Below, piece by piece: positions 1 to 7,262 of a stretch of DNA of 64,000 nucleotides. The translations under genes and the position numbers were made by a program. Each line of letters starts with the position of its first letter. Within the stretch, counting starts at the first letter, position 1. The stretch is taken from the NCBI GenBank assembly GCA_015485665.1, contig WFTC01000002.1, positions 1 to 64,000 of the forward strand. Reading direction: 5' to 3'. Under the pieces are notes generated by a model, which worked only from the letters and a program-made list of their open reading frames with translations, did not search any database and had not been told where the DNA came from. This DNA comes from Candidatus Altimarinota bacterium. GTDB taxonomy: Bacteria > Patescibacteriota > Gracilibacteria > UBA1369 > 2-02-FULL-48-14.

Positions 1-43
1 CCCTATTAACTTTACTAATTCTGAATATTTTGGTACCATTATG

Positions 44-71
44 TTGTTGATGATTGGCACATCCATATAAT
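44..71 (+). promoter_or_regulatory. Candidate promoter of the XRE cassette with repeated operator-like words
   Basis: A -35-like TTGTTG (44-49) and a TATAAT (66-71) are 16 bases apart; a second TATAAT lies at 86-91. The words TTACTAAT (12-19 and 93-100) and GTACCAT (33-39 and 77-83) each occur twice around these elements. Repeated words around the promoter of an XRE gene are typical of autoregulation, but operator function here is inference. Confidence 0.35.
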
Positions 72-105
72 CTAGTGTACCATAATATAATGTTACTAAT
101 CAATT

Positions 106-315
106 ATGACTGGGTCAAGTAAAATGAGTTTGGCAAAGAAGGTTAGACAGCTTCGTGAGAAGCAAGGGTTATCTCAAGAAAAGTTGGCTCGGCTTGCGGA
201 TGTTTCCAATAACACCATTATCAATATTGAGGCTGGAAAGCAGAATAATCCGACCATCGATACGCTTAAGAAAGTGGCAAAAGCCCTCAATGTATCAGTG
301 GAGACTTTACTATAA
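106..315 (+). CDS. XRE-family helix-turn-helix transcriptional regulator
   Basis: This 69-residue protein is a single Cro/C1-type HTH domain. KKVRQLREKQGLSQEKLARL gives helices 1 and 2, and SNNTIINIEAG gives the recognition helix, followed by the usual PTIDTLKKVAKAL helix and a VSVETLL end. It probably binds DNA as a dimer and regulates its own cassette, since the next gene starts two bases after this stop. The start may be the ATG at 106 or the one at 124; both keep the whole domain. No sensor domain is attached, so the inducing signal cannot be read from the sequence. Confidence 0.85.
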   Translation: MTGSSKMSLAKKVRQLREKQGLSQEKLARLADVSNNTIINIEAGKQNNPTIDTLKKVAKALNVSVETLL

Positions 316-316
316 A

Positions 317-1225
317 ATGATGGAAAAAGAACCAATTCACAATCGAATTGAGCAACAAGAAACGCGAAGGTTTGGAGCAGATGTTGTCGTGCGAAATTAT
401 TGGATCAGACACGCCCAAAAAATGAGTGGTGAAATAATAAATGTTGAAAAAACATCCTTATCACCATCGGCAATATCTGAACATGGAGTAAAATCTTCAA
501 AAGAGTATGGTGAAGCAGTTGTTGCCGGTCGACACGGCTCAAAAGGATATGTAAGTGAATCAGAGCGAACTTCACAAACTTTAGAAAAAATTTTGGAAGG
601 CTATCAAAAAACAAATCCTGATAAACCCATACGCTCAATGCGAATTAGAGAAGAACTTACTTCAGAAACCCCACAAGAATTTCTTGCACTGTACGATCAG
701 AAATTTACCGAACAAAAGAGAAAAATCCTTGATGAGCGCGGAATTTCTGAAAATGACTATGCCTCTCTGTCACCAGATGAGCAAGAAGAAATTGCCGAAT
801 CAGCCGAAGAACCGGTAATACGAGAATGGCTTGATAATTCGGATAGTGAATTGGCGAGACTTTTTCCGCCCTCGCAAGCCGCCGCACGCTTTGCTCGTCT
901 TTTTAATCGTAGACACGAGAGATTGGCAGGAAAACTATACTCTGGATCAGAAATCGATTTATTTCATGTCAGCCACAAAACAATCACAGAGCCATTTTTA
1001 ATTTCTGGCGTCCTAGTGAGAAAGTCTGATGGAGAAAGAATTACACAACTTGAACAGTTGGGTGGTAGTTTAAAGACTTTAGGGGATTGGATGAGTGAAG
1101 TAAAGACAGATAATAACGGAACCCCGACAGTAACCATAAAATTTAAAGATGAAGAATTTACTATTGATCATTCAGTTTTAGAAAATTTATTGCAACAACC
1201 GATTGAAAACGAAGGCAAAAAATGA
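317..1225 (+). CDS. Histidine phosphatase superfamily-like protein
   Basis: The 302-residue protein resembles the phosphoglycerate-mutase/histidine phosphatase fold. Near the N terminus is WIRHAQK (R31-H32), matching the RHG motif whose histidine is phosphorylated. SERTSQTLEKI follows about 60 residues later, as in the family's second arginine motif, and FHVSHKTITEPF supplies a late histidine. The RHG glycine is alanine here, so this is a divergent member and its substrate is unknown. The reading frame is open upstream to 155, but that part overlaps the XRE gene in another frame, so the ATG at 317 (or 320) is preferred. It sits between the regulator and the phosphotransferase pieces, suggesting it removes or processes a phosphate group linked to them (inference). 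Confidence 0.6.
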   Translation: MMEKEPIHNRIEQQETRRFGADVVVRNYWIRHAQKMSGEIINVEKTSLSPSAISEHGVKSSKEYGEAVVAGRHGSKGYVSESERTSQTLEKILEGYQKTNPDKPIRSMRIREELTSETPQEFLALYDQKFTEQKRKILDERGISENDYASLSPDEQEEIAESAEEPVIREWLDNSDSELARLFPPSQAAARFARLFNRRHERLAGKLYSGSEIDLFHVSHKTITEPFLISGVLVRKSDGERITQLEQLGGSLKTLGDWMSEVKTDNNGTPTVTIKFKDEEFTIDHSVLENLLQQPIENEGKK

Positions 1226-1229
1226 TACC

Positions 1230-1577
1230 ATGGACAATATGAATCAAAATAACGAGCTAATTTTAAAGGGTATTGCTGCAAATTCCGGCTCGGCAAAAGG
1301 TAAAGCAAAATTGTTTTTTTCTGGCGATGACTCGTCTGGCTTCAGCGAAGGAGATATACTTGTTACCACACTGACCGATCCAACGATGGTGCAAGCAATG
1401 GTTAAGGCGGCGGCCATAGTTACTGATATCGGTGGCATTACTTCTCATCCAGCGATTTTGAGTCGTGAAATGGGTATTCCATGCGTGGTGAATACCAAGG
1501 AAGCCACAAAGAAAATCAAAGATGGAATGCGTATTTTAGTTGATGGTACTAAAGGCGAAGTTTATGCATTGGATTAA
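1230..1577 (+). CDS. Stand-alone PEP-utilizing-enzyme mobile (phosphohistidine) domain
   Basis: This 115-residue protein is only the swivelling phosphohistidine domain found inside PEP synthase, pyruvate phosphate dikinase, enzyme I and rifampicin phosphotransferase. The signature GGITSHPAILSREMGIPCVV contains the phosphoryl-carrying histidine, residue 73 (codon 1446-1448). The domain ends with the normal DGTKGEVYAL strand. There is no ATP-grasp or TIM-barrel part in the same polypeptide; an ATP-grasp partner is encoded at 2643-3581. A TTG start at 1203 would add nine residues overlapping the previous gene; the ATG at 1230 is preferred. The gene overlaps the next by up to 38 bases, implying coupled translation. 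Confidence 0.85.
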   Translation: MDNMNQNNELILKGIAANSGSAKGKAKLFFSGDDSSGFSEGDILVTTLTDPTMVQAMVKAAAIVTDIGGITSHPAILSREMGIPCVVNTKEATKKIKDGMRILVDGTKGEVYALD

Positions 1578-2640
1578 ACAATTTACAAAAGGTACTTTCG
1601 GGCTTTTTGCAGGTCAAGTTATTGAGGGCTTTCAGCCGCTCGATTTTTACCATTTTTTTCCATTGTGGTATGACCTCTGGATAAAAAGAATTGCGGAAGT
1701 AATTCGAAAACTAAACTTAGAAAGCAAGAGCTTTCAAGAAATCAAACACCTGTTGCCACCGCCTTCAAATATTAGGGCAATTTTAGTAAAAATAATTCCT
1801 ACTTATCAAGGGTATCAAGAAAAAAATATTGAGGACGTGCGACTTGTAACGAATTTTCTAGCAAGGATGTTATTAGAGAGTTGCCCGGATGACCCATTTG
1901 CTGTTTCTTCAAACCCACTTCATTCCGCAGAAGAAGCGGATGAGATCGTTAGAAATCTTAAATGGACGGACGCAGATGTATCGAAGGCCAGAAGCATAGG
2001 GCAACTTATCACTGCCGCGGGTTCACTCGTTCACGGTTTATATAATGATGTGGTTACAGATTTTGGATGGGATGTTTACGGTCCCTACGCAGTGACCATT
2101 GATGACCAAAAGCTTTCATTGTTGATTAGACATTTTCCTAATTTAGCACCGAACGAGCTGTGGCAAAAAGAATACCTTTCTTTAAGAAAAGAGATAGTGA
2201 TAAATGCGGTGTATGAAGGTGTAGAATGGGAAATTTCTGGTGTCGGTTGCCATACTATCAGTAAGAGCGGAGTTCCTGTTCAGGGAATGAGAAAGTTTTC
2301 CGTTACAGCCGATGGGAGGTATTTATCTATTGATGAAATTCATGAGTTAGTTAACGAATTATCAAAAAAAGCAGAATCTATCTATCGGGAGATACGTAAA
2401 ATGGATTTTGAGCAATTGAAATCAAAAGTAATGCTTCAAGAATGTTATCAACTTAAAACAATGTTTGATTCCGCCGGTATTGATTGGCAACCTACCGAAG
2501 AAATGAAAAACAGAATAAAAGGGAAAGCATTATTAGATGGCATTTTGCCGCGTGGGAAGATGATGACGGACATTGATGAATACAAGAAACTTTTTGGCAT
2601 TAGTCAATTTGCTCAGGAAGTCCTTGGCGAAAAAATTTAA
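1540..2640 (+). CDS. Unrecognised 366-residue protein of the phosphotransferase cassette
   Basis: I do not recognise this family. It appears soluble and largely helical, with aromatic-rich N-terminal segments (FYHFFPLWYDLWIKR), a central WDVYGPYAVTIDD region and a lysine-rich C terminus. It starts inside the mobile-domain gene (ATG at 1540, or 1564 with a 14-base overlap) and ends two bases before the ATP-grasp gene. It therefore lies between two pieces that in rifampicin phosphotransferase flank the substrate-binding domain. By position it could be the substrate or docking subunit of a trans-split enzyme. That is inference from context only; no catalytic motif is visible. Confidence 0.6.
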   Translation: MMVLKAKFMHWIKQFTKGTFGLFAGQVIEGFQPLDFYHFFPLWYDLWIKRIAEVIRKLNLESKSFQEIKHLLPPPSNIRAILVKIIPTYQGYQEKNIEDVRLVTNFLARMLLESCPDDPFAVSSNPLHSAEEADEIVRNLKWTDADVSKARSIGQLITAAGSLVHGLYNDVVTDFGWDVYGPYAVTIDDQKLSLLIRHFPNLAPNELWQKEYLSLRKEIVINAVYEGVEWEISGVGCHTISKSGVPVQGMRKFSVTADGRYLSIDEIHELVNELSKKAESIYREIRKMDFEQLKSKVMLQECYQLKTMFDSAGIDWQPTEEMKNRIKGKALLDGILPRGKMMTDIDEYKKLFGISQFAQEVLGEKI

Positions 2641-2642
2641 CT

Positions 2643-3581
2643 ATGGGATTTACAAAAAATTTCAAACGGCTATCGAAAAACGATATTGCAATCGTTGGTG
2701 GCAAGGGAGCCTCACTGGGTGAACTTACCCAAGCAAAAATCCCGGTGCCTCCGGGATTTGTTGTTTTAACTTCAGCGTTTGATAGATTTTTAGACGAAAG
2801 CGATGTAGGAGTGGAGATTGAATCACTTTTACATCAGGTAAATCACAAAGATGTAAATTCAGTAGAACGAGTATCCGTAGAAATCAGGAGCTTGATTGAT
2901 AATGCGGAATTTCCGCAAGACATAGGAAAAGAAATTGAAAACGAATTTTCAAAGTTAGATTCTGAATATGTTGCGGTAAGAAGTTCAGCAACAGCTGAAG
3001 ATTCAAAAATTGCTTCGTGGGCGGGTGAGTTAGAAAGCTATCTTAATACCTCAAAAGTAAAATTGTTGGAGAACGTGAAGAGATGTTGGTCATCTCTTTT
3101 TACGCCACGAGCAATTTTTTATAGATTTGAAAAACAATTGCATCAAAGCAAGGTGTCAGTCGGTGTAGTCGTTCAATCAATGATTCAATCGGAAGTTTCC
3201 GGAATTTGTTTTACTGTGCACCCGGTGACCAAAGATTATGATCAAATGGTTATTGAGGCAGGCTTAGGTCTTGGCGAAGCAATTGTAAGCGGAAGGATTA
3301 CACCCGATATGTATGTTGTGTTAAAACAAAAATGGGAAATTTTGGATAAGAACATCAATCAACAGCACATGATGATAATACGAAAAAATGAGGAGACTAT
3401 TGAAGAAGAAGTATCTAAAACAGAGCAAGAAAAACAAAAACTAGCGGACAACCACATATTAGAACTGGCGAAGATTTGTCAAAACATTGAGGAACACTAC
3501 AAACACCCTCAAGATATTGAATGGGCATTTGCGAAAGAGGAATTTTTCATTGTACAATCAAGACCGATAACTACTTTGTGA
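2643..3581 (+). CDS. Stand-alone PPDK/PEP-synthase N-terminal ATP-grasp domain
   Basis: The 312-residue protein is a complete pyruvate phosphate dikinase N-terminal ATP/PEP-binding domain and nothing else. It opens with IVGGKGASLGELTQAKIPVP, carries the nucleotide-binding AVRSSATAEDS segment at about residues 116-126, VSGICFTVHPVTKD, GLGLGEAIVSG, and closes on the diagnostic QSRPITTL. In rifampicin phosphotransferase this domain is about 314 residues and transfers the beta-phosphate of ATP to the mobile-domain histidine. Here the histidine domain is a separate protein encoded 1 kb upstream, so the two must meet in trans. No PEP/pyruvate TIM barrel is present nearby, which argues against a conventional PEP synthase. 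Confidence 0.88.
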   Translation: MGFTKNFKRLSKNDIAIVGGKGASLGELTQAKIPVPPGFVVLTSAFDRFLDESDVGVEIESLLHQVNHKDVNSVERVSVEIRSLIDNAEFPQDIGKEIENEFSKLDSEYVAVRSSATAEDSKIASWAGELESYLNTSKVKLLENVKRCWSSLFTPRAIFYRFEKQLHQSKVSVGVVVQSMIQSEVSGICFTVHPVTKDYDQMVIEAGLGLGEAIVSGRITPDMYVVLKQKWEILDKNINQQHMMIIRKNEETIEEEVSKTEQEKQKLADNHILELAKICQNIEEHYKHPQDIEWAFAKEEFFIVQSRPITTL

Positions 3582-3907
3582 GCCTAACCCCACCCACTGC
3601 CCAAGTTGAGGCCCCGTCGCCCGCCGAAAAAAGCCGTGTCGTCCGGCAGGCGGGCAAAAAGAAAAGGGGGTGTGGGGGAAATGAATTTTTGCCCGCCTGC
3701 TATCGCGCCGAAGGCGCGATGGGGTGGGAAGCGGCTCGTCCTTGCGTCAGCAAGGAAGCAAAGCCAGAAAAAATTGTTTCCTTTTAGAAGAATTTTTTGC
3801 GCGCGCCCATTAAAAGAATTGATAATTTTTTCTGGCTTTGCCTGCTCCGCCTTTGGCGGAGTGAGCCGCTGGGTGGGATATGCGCCCGTTAGGGCGCAAA
3901 CTTTCGC
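3582..3907. repeat. GC-rich intergenic block packed with inverted repeats
   Basis: This gene-free stretch is visibly richer in G+C than its surroundings and holds several perfect inverted repeats. A 15-base pair lies at 3646-3660/3686-3700. An 8-base stem with a 3-base loop lies at 3702-3720. An 18-base pair lies at 3758-3775/3824-3841. Seven-base stems lie at 3845-3861 and 3881-3898. It follows the cassette's last gene and abuts the 3' end of trmB on the other strand. It may act as a bidirectional terminator, be the remnant of a small mobile element, or mark an import boundary. An open frame across it (3606-3986) is proline/arginine/lysine-rich noise. Confidence 0.75.
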
Positions 3908-4609
3908 TCAAATATGGTTCGAGCAAGGTTCAGCAATTGCGACCATACAAGACTTTTTGAATTTTGAGAATACTGTTGCAGGCTGAAACAAAAGATAATG
4001 TATGGTTCTGCCTTCCTTCAAATATCTACGCTCATATGGGGTTTTAATATGTAAAATCTCATCATATACTCCCGCTCCATACACATTTGGAATATCTTGC
4101 AAAATCTTCCAGCCGGAATCTGGAAGACTTTGCTTCGTCCATTCATAAAGATCTGTAGAATCTGTTTTAAGATGTACAACACCATCCGGCTTCAAAATCT
4201 CTTCATAAATCTTCAAAAAACGTGCCGAGCTTAATCTCTTTGCAGCTTTGCCTTCACGCGGATGCGGATCTGGAAAAGTTATCCAGATTTCATCTACCTC
4301 ATTCTTATTAAAAAAACGCTCCAATTCTTCAATTCTAGTACGTAAAAATCGTGCATTTTTTGCATGTGTTAAAGCCAAGCGAGCACCATGCCACATGCGA
4401 GCCCCTTTAATATCTACACCTATTATGGTTGCATCAGGATAAATCTGAGCCAAGGCAATAGTGTAAGCACCTTGCCCGCATGCCAACTCCAAAATTACCT
4501 TATTTCCCCAACTACCTTTTAAATTCAAATCATCATCAAATTTAGGCTGGTAAACATGCGCCCAATCATGTAAATCTTGAAAGTGTGCCAATTTCTTTCT
4601 ACGTCCCAT
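3908..4609 (-). CDS. trmB: tRNA (guanine-N7)-methyltransferase TrmB
   Basis: TrmB uses S-adenosylmethionine to methylate N7 of G46 in the variable loop of tRNA. The 233-residue protein has the SAM-binding motif I ELACGQGAYTIAL at about residue 40, the acidic GVDIKGARMWHGA segment after it, and the family signature ITFPDPHPREG near residue 115, followed by KRL. The end HTKTPYERR-like region (IKTPYERRYLKEGRTIHYL) is also typical. About 25 residues follow the usual end and run toward the hairpin block, so the original 3' end could have been replaced. It is a monocistronic minus-strand gene divergent from the MFS exporter. Confidence 0.92.
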   Translation of the reverse strand: MGRRKKLAHFQDLHDWAHVYQPKFDDDLNLKGSWGNKVILELACGQGAYTIALAQIYPDATIIGVDIKGARMWHGARLALTHAKNARFLRTRIEELERFFNKNEVDEIWITFPDPHPREGKAAKRLSSARFLKIYEEILKPDGVVHLKTDSTDLYEWTKQSLPDSGWKILQDIPNVYGAGVYDEILHIKTPYERRYLKEGRTIHYLLFQPATVFSKFKKSCMVAIAEPCSNHI

Positions 4610-4650
4610 GGTTTATAAGCTGAATTAAGCAAGACCTATCCCTTATAAAT

Positions 4651-5877
4651 ATGAAAAAAAGAGCAGTCAAACGAAACTTAGCCGGATTATTTTTGGTGAT
4701 TTTTTTGGATCTGCTTGGAGTGGGCATCATAATTCCCGTGCTTGCTCCATTATTCTACTCTGTAAATAACACGCTGATACCTGAATATTGGGATACAAAC
4801 ACAATAAATTTGGCATATGGACTCATGATAGGAATCTACCCAATAATGCAATTTTTCGGTGCTCCAATTTTAGGATCTTTGGCGGATAGATTCGGACGCA
4901 AAAAACTCCTTACAACTTCATTGCTTGGAACTTTACTGGGCTATTTGATTACAGGCTGGGGTATTGGAAACGGCAAGCTATGGATGATTTTTGCGGGACG
5001 TGCTTTGGACGGATTTACCGGAGGAAATATCGCAGTAGCAAATTCAGCCATTGCGGATATGAGCAGTGAAAAAGATAGAGCTTCAAATTTTGGACTGGTT
5101 GGAGCAGCCTTTGGTTTGGGATTTATAATAGGTCCTTTTCTTGGTGGACTTTTATCAAACCCCGACATATTCCCATATTTCAGTCCTCAGCTTCCATTTT
5201 GGACTACTGCAGCACTAACAAGCTTGAATATATTGGTAATAAGTTTTGCATTTAAAGAGACTCTCAAAGAGAACATTTTTCAAAAATTGGATATTTTCAC
5301 AGGCTTTAAAAATTTACATAAAGCCATACAAATGAGGACATTACGCTCCGTTTTTTTTGTTGTGTTTTTACATCAACTGGGTTTCGCATTTTTTACTCAG
5401 TTTTTTCCGGTATTTTTGGTTCAAAAGTTCCAATTTAGCGAATTTCAAATAGGAATGCTCTTTGCCTATACCGGAGTTTGGATAACTTTTGGACATGGAG
5501 TACTCACCAGAATAGTTGCACGATTTGCAGGTCCTGTGAAAGCACTTAAACGATCCATCTTAATACTCTCACTTTCCATGGGTTCACTTCTACTTCCAAA
5601 AACTCCTTGGTTATTCTTTATAATAAAACCTTTCATCGCTTTATCGGAAGGCATAACTTTCCCCAATGTAACTGCTGTGATTTCAAACCGCACGCCAAGT
5701 AATCAACAAGGTGAAATAATGGGCATTATCACATCAATTCGCGCGGCGGGAATGGCAATACCTCCGCTTAGTGCGGCAATTCTTATATCTATAAATCAAA
5801 ACGGCGCAATAATCACTTCAACAGCTTTACTCTTTTTAGCATGGCTTATATTCATATTAACTTTCCGAAAAGATTGA
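4651..5877 (+). CDS. MFS transporter, TetA-like drug/proton antiporter family
   Basis: The 408-residue protein has about 12 hydrophobic segments and the major-facilitator motif A GSLADRFGRKKLL between TM2 and TM3. The N terminus LVIFLDLLGVGIIIPVLAPL matches the TetA/DHA1 branch, as does the AGRALDGFTGGNIAVANSAI region in TM4. It likely exports small molecules in exchange for protons across the single cytoplasmic membrane. The substrate cannot be told from sequence. A TATAAA ends a few bases before the ATG and no ribosome-binding site is visible, suggesting a nearly leaderless message. Confidence 0.85.
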   Translation: MKKRAVKRNLAGLFLVIFLDLLGVGIIIPVLAPLFYSVNNTLIPEYWDTNTINLAYGLMIGIYPIMQFFGAPILGSLADRFGRKKLLTTSLLGTLLGYLITGWGIGNGKLWMIFAGRALDGFTGGNIAVANSAIADMSSEKDRASNFGLVGAAFGLGFIIGPFLGGLLSNPDIFPYFSPQLPFWTTAALTSLNILVISFAFKETLKENIFQKLDIFTGFKNLHKAIQMRTLRSVFFVVFLHQLGFAFFTQFFPVFLVQKFQFSEFQIGMLFAYTGVWITFGHGVLTRIVARFAGPVKALKRSILILSLSMGSLLLPKTPWLFFIIKPFIALSEGITFPNVTAVISNRTPSNQQGEIMGIITSIRAAGMAIPPLSAAILISINQNGAIITSTALLFLAWLIFILTFRKD

Positions 5878-5893
5878 GTATCTCTTCACTTTC

Positions 5894-5923
5894 TTGCTAG
5901 GATAGGAAAGCTAAACTTATAAT
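5894..5923 (+). promoter_or_regulatory. Sigma-70-type promoter, nearly leaderless
   Basis: TTGCTA (5894-5899) and a perfect TATAAT (5918-5923) are separated by 18 bases. The start codon at 5934 lies 11 bases after the -10 box, so the transcript would have only a few untranslated bases. Confidence 0.6.
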
Positions 5924-5933
5924 CCACTCTTTC

Positions 5934-6305
5934 ATGTCTCTCACACTACTCGCAATAATACTCATGCCCTTCTTTCTTAAACTGGTTTTAGATCCGCAAA
6001 TGGCACATAAAGGAATGAAAGAAGTTGTAAAAAGCCCTGCCTTAAATATTTTTGGTGCCGGCTTTCATTTCATATTGGCATTGATGATTTTTTCTGAAAC
6101 AAAACTTCAATTCTCCTTTGATTTGGAATCACTGCTCTCTTGGCTTGGCTTAATTATTTTCATTAAGGGAATATTTTGCCTTATACCAAATCTCACCGAA
6201 TCTTGCATCAACAAATGCAAAGCAAAACATTTACCTGTATTCGGACTTATTGGACTTATTTTCTCTCTGATTCTTATATACTTAGATTTTAAAATCCTCG
6301 CATGA
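5934..6305 (+). CDS. Small multi-pass membrane protein, unknown
   Basis: This 123-residue protein is almost entirely hydrophobic, with about four membrane segments (residues 2-15, 38-55, 65-85 and 102-118) and short loops. I do not recognise its family. Its stop overlaps the start of the 34-residue membrane protein that follows (ATGA), so the two are probably co-translated. A clear promoter lies just upstream. Confidence 0.65.
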   Translation: MSLTLLAIILMPFFLKLVLDPQMAHKGMKEVVKSPALNIFGAGFHFILALMIFSETKLQFSFDLESLLSWLGLIIFIKGIFCLIPNLTESCINKCKAKHLPVFGLIGLIFSLILIYLDFKILA

Positions 6306-6406
6306 TGAAAAAATCTGCAACGGTTCGTATTGTGGCGGCATTGGCGATATTCGGGCTTTTACTTGCAGTCATAGCTCCACTGGTTTTAATACGCATCAGT
6401 AATTGA
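6302..6406 (+). CDS. 34-residue single-span membrane protein
   Basis: The start overlaps the previous stop by four bases (ATGA). The product begins MMKKSATVR, has one hydrophobic helix of about 22 residues (VAALAIFGLLLAVIAPLVLI) and ends RISN. The next gene starts five bases after its stop. Coupling on both sides and a clean positive-inside helix support it being real, although its size leaves doubt. Function unknown. Confidence 0.5.
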   Translation: MMKKSATVRIVAALAIFGLLLAVIAPLVLIRISN

Positions 6407-6411
6407 TATAA

Positions 6412-6981
6412 ATGGAAGAGACTCAAATCATAACCGGAGACATGCTGATAGGCGATATTCTTTATGACTATCCGGAAGCGGCTCAAATTATGGAGGATTT
6501 CGGTCTGCATTGCACAGCTTGCAGTGTAAATGCGGTTGAGAGCCTATATGCCGGTGCAATGGGACACGGAATGAAAGAAGATCAAATTGACACTTTAATT
6601 TCAAAATTAAACGACCTTGCAAGAGGAAAGAAAAACAAAGCAGATCCAAAATCAATATTCATGACGGCAAGAGCAGCTTTAAAAGTTAAAGAATTTGCGA
6701 AAGTCGAAGATAAAGAAGGCTGGCTTCTTCGTATCACAACTCATAAGCAAGAATGTGGCAAAGAACCTGCATATTCCATGGACTTTATAAAGAAAGCGGA
6801 TAAGAAAGATAAATGTTTTGAGTTTGAAGGAGTAAAAATTGTTTTAAATCCAAAAGATTTTGAGTGCTTGAAAGGCTCGGACATTGACTACCTTCAAACC
6901 AAATTCGGTGAAGGATTCAAAATCACAAATCCGAACTTCAAGAAAGAAGCATGTTGCGGAGGAGAAAGCTGCAAGTCTTAA
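6412..6981 (+). CDS. DUF1858 / A-type iron-sulfur carrier (IscA-like) fusion
   Basis: Residues 1-65 match the DUF1858 redox-disulfide domain (MLIGDILYDYPEAAQIM, then LHCTACSVN with a CxxC-type pair). Residues 80-189 match the HesB/IscA fold: TARAALKVKEF at the start, then GVKIVLNP and GFKITNPNF before a C-terminal ACCGGESC cluster that replaces the usual CGCG ligands. A-type carriers hand Fe-S clusters to client enzymes. The early cluster-ligand cysteine may be in the QECGKEP segment. Joining the two domains in one 189-residue protein is unusual; a redox-controlled Fe-S carrier is a plausible role (inference). It is the last gene before the nrdJ leader. Confidence 0.75.
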   Translation: MEETQIITGDMLIGDILYDYPEAAQIMEDFGLHCTACSVNAVESLYAGAMGHGMKEDQIDTLISKLNDLARGKKNKADPKSIFMTARAALKVKEFAKVEDKEGWLLRITTHKQECGKEPAYSMDFIKKADKKDKCFEFEGVKIVLNPKDFECLKGSDIDYLQTKFGEGFKITNPNFKKEACCGGESCKS

Positions 6982-7262
6982 AAGCTAAGCTCTTCTTAAA
7001 CAACCTGAATACTTTTTAGATTATCGAAACACGCAGGGCAAGGCGTCAAGAAAATCTATGTAACATTATATTGAAGCCACAGATATTTTGCTATATCTTG
7101 GGTTAGTCAGGCGAAAAGAACCACAATATGTTGTGCCTGAATGATTTCCACTCCCCAAAATTATTTTGCGATTAAGTTTAAACGCGGCATTTCATAGGCT
7201 GTGTTAGCTATTAACTCCTTTCTACCACTATTTATTCTATTATTTAAAACAAATTTCATACT
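6982..7262 (+). promoter_or_regulatory. Structured nrdJ leader with NrdR-box-like sites
   Basis: No gene lies in these 281 bases. A hairpin at 7077-7101 pairs CCA-c-AGATAT with ATATCT-TGG around a 6-base loop. A second at 7107-7140 pairs TCAGG with CCTGA and, inside it, CACAA (7122-7126) with TTGTG (7131-7135). The second contains a close match (13 of 16) to the NrdR-box consensus at 7121-7136, and a weaker match (11 of 16) lies at 7088-7103, 33 bases upstream, close to the three-turn spacing of paired NrdR boxes. AGTCAGG at 7105-7111 also recalls the start of the cobalamin-riboswitch B12 box, but the rest of that box is missing. Either reading suits a cobalamin-dependent ribonucleotide reductase. 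Confidence 0.45.

Noticed and set aside
3582..3898. Integron attC-like site (GCCTAAC at 3582-3588 and GTTAGGG at 3888-3894)
   Set aside because: The outer words are not perfectly complementary, the distance is too large for attC and no integrase is present.
3606..3986. A 126-codon plus-strand open frame across the hairpin block and the 3' end of trmB
   Set aside because: Its sequence is low-complexity Pro/Arg/Lys/Ala derived from GC-rich inverted repeats, and it runs antisense into trmB.
7021..7140. Canonical cobalamin riboswitch upstream of nrdJ
   Set aside because: Only AGTCAGG and a GCCAC word match; the rest of the B12 box and the GGTG/CCGC core are missing, so it is noted only as a hypothesis.
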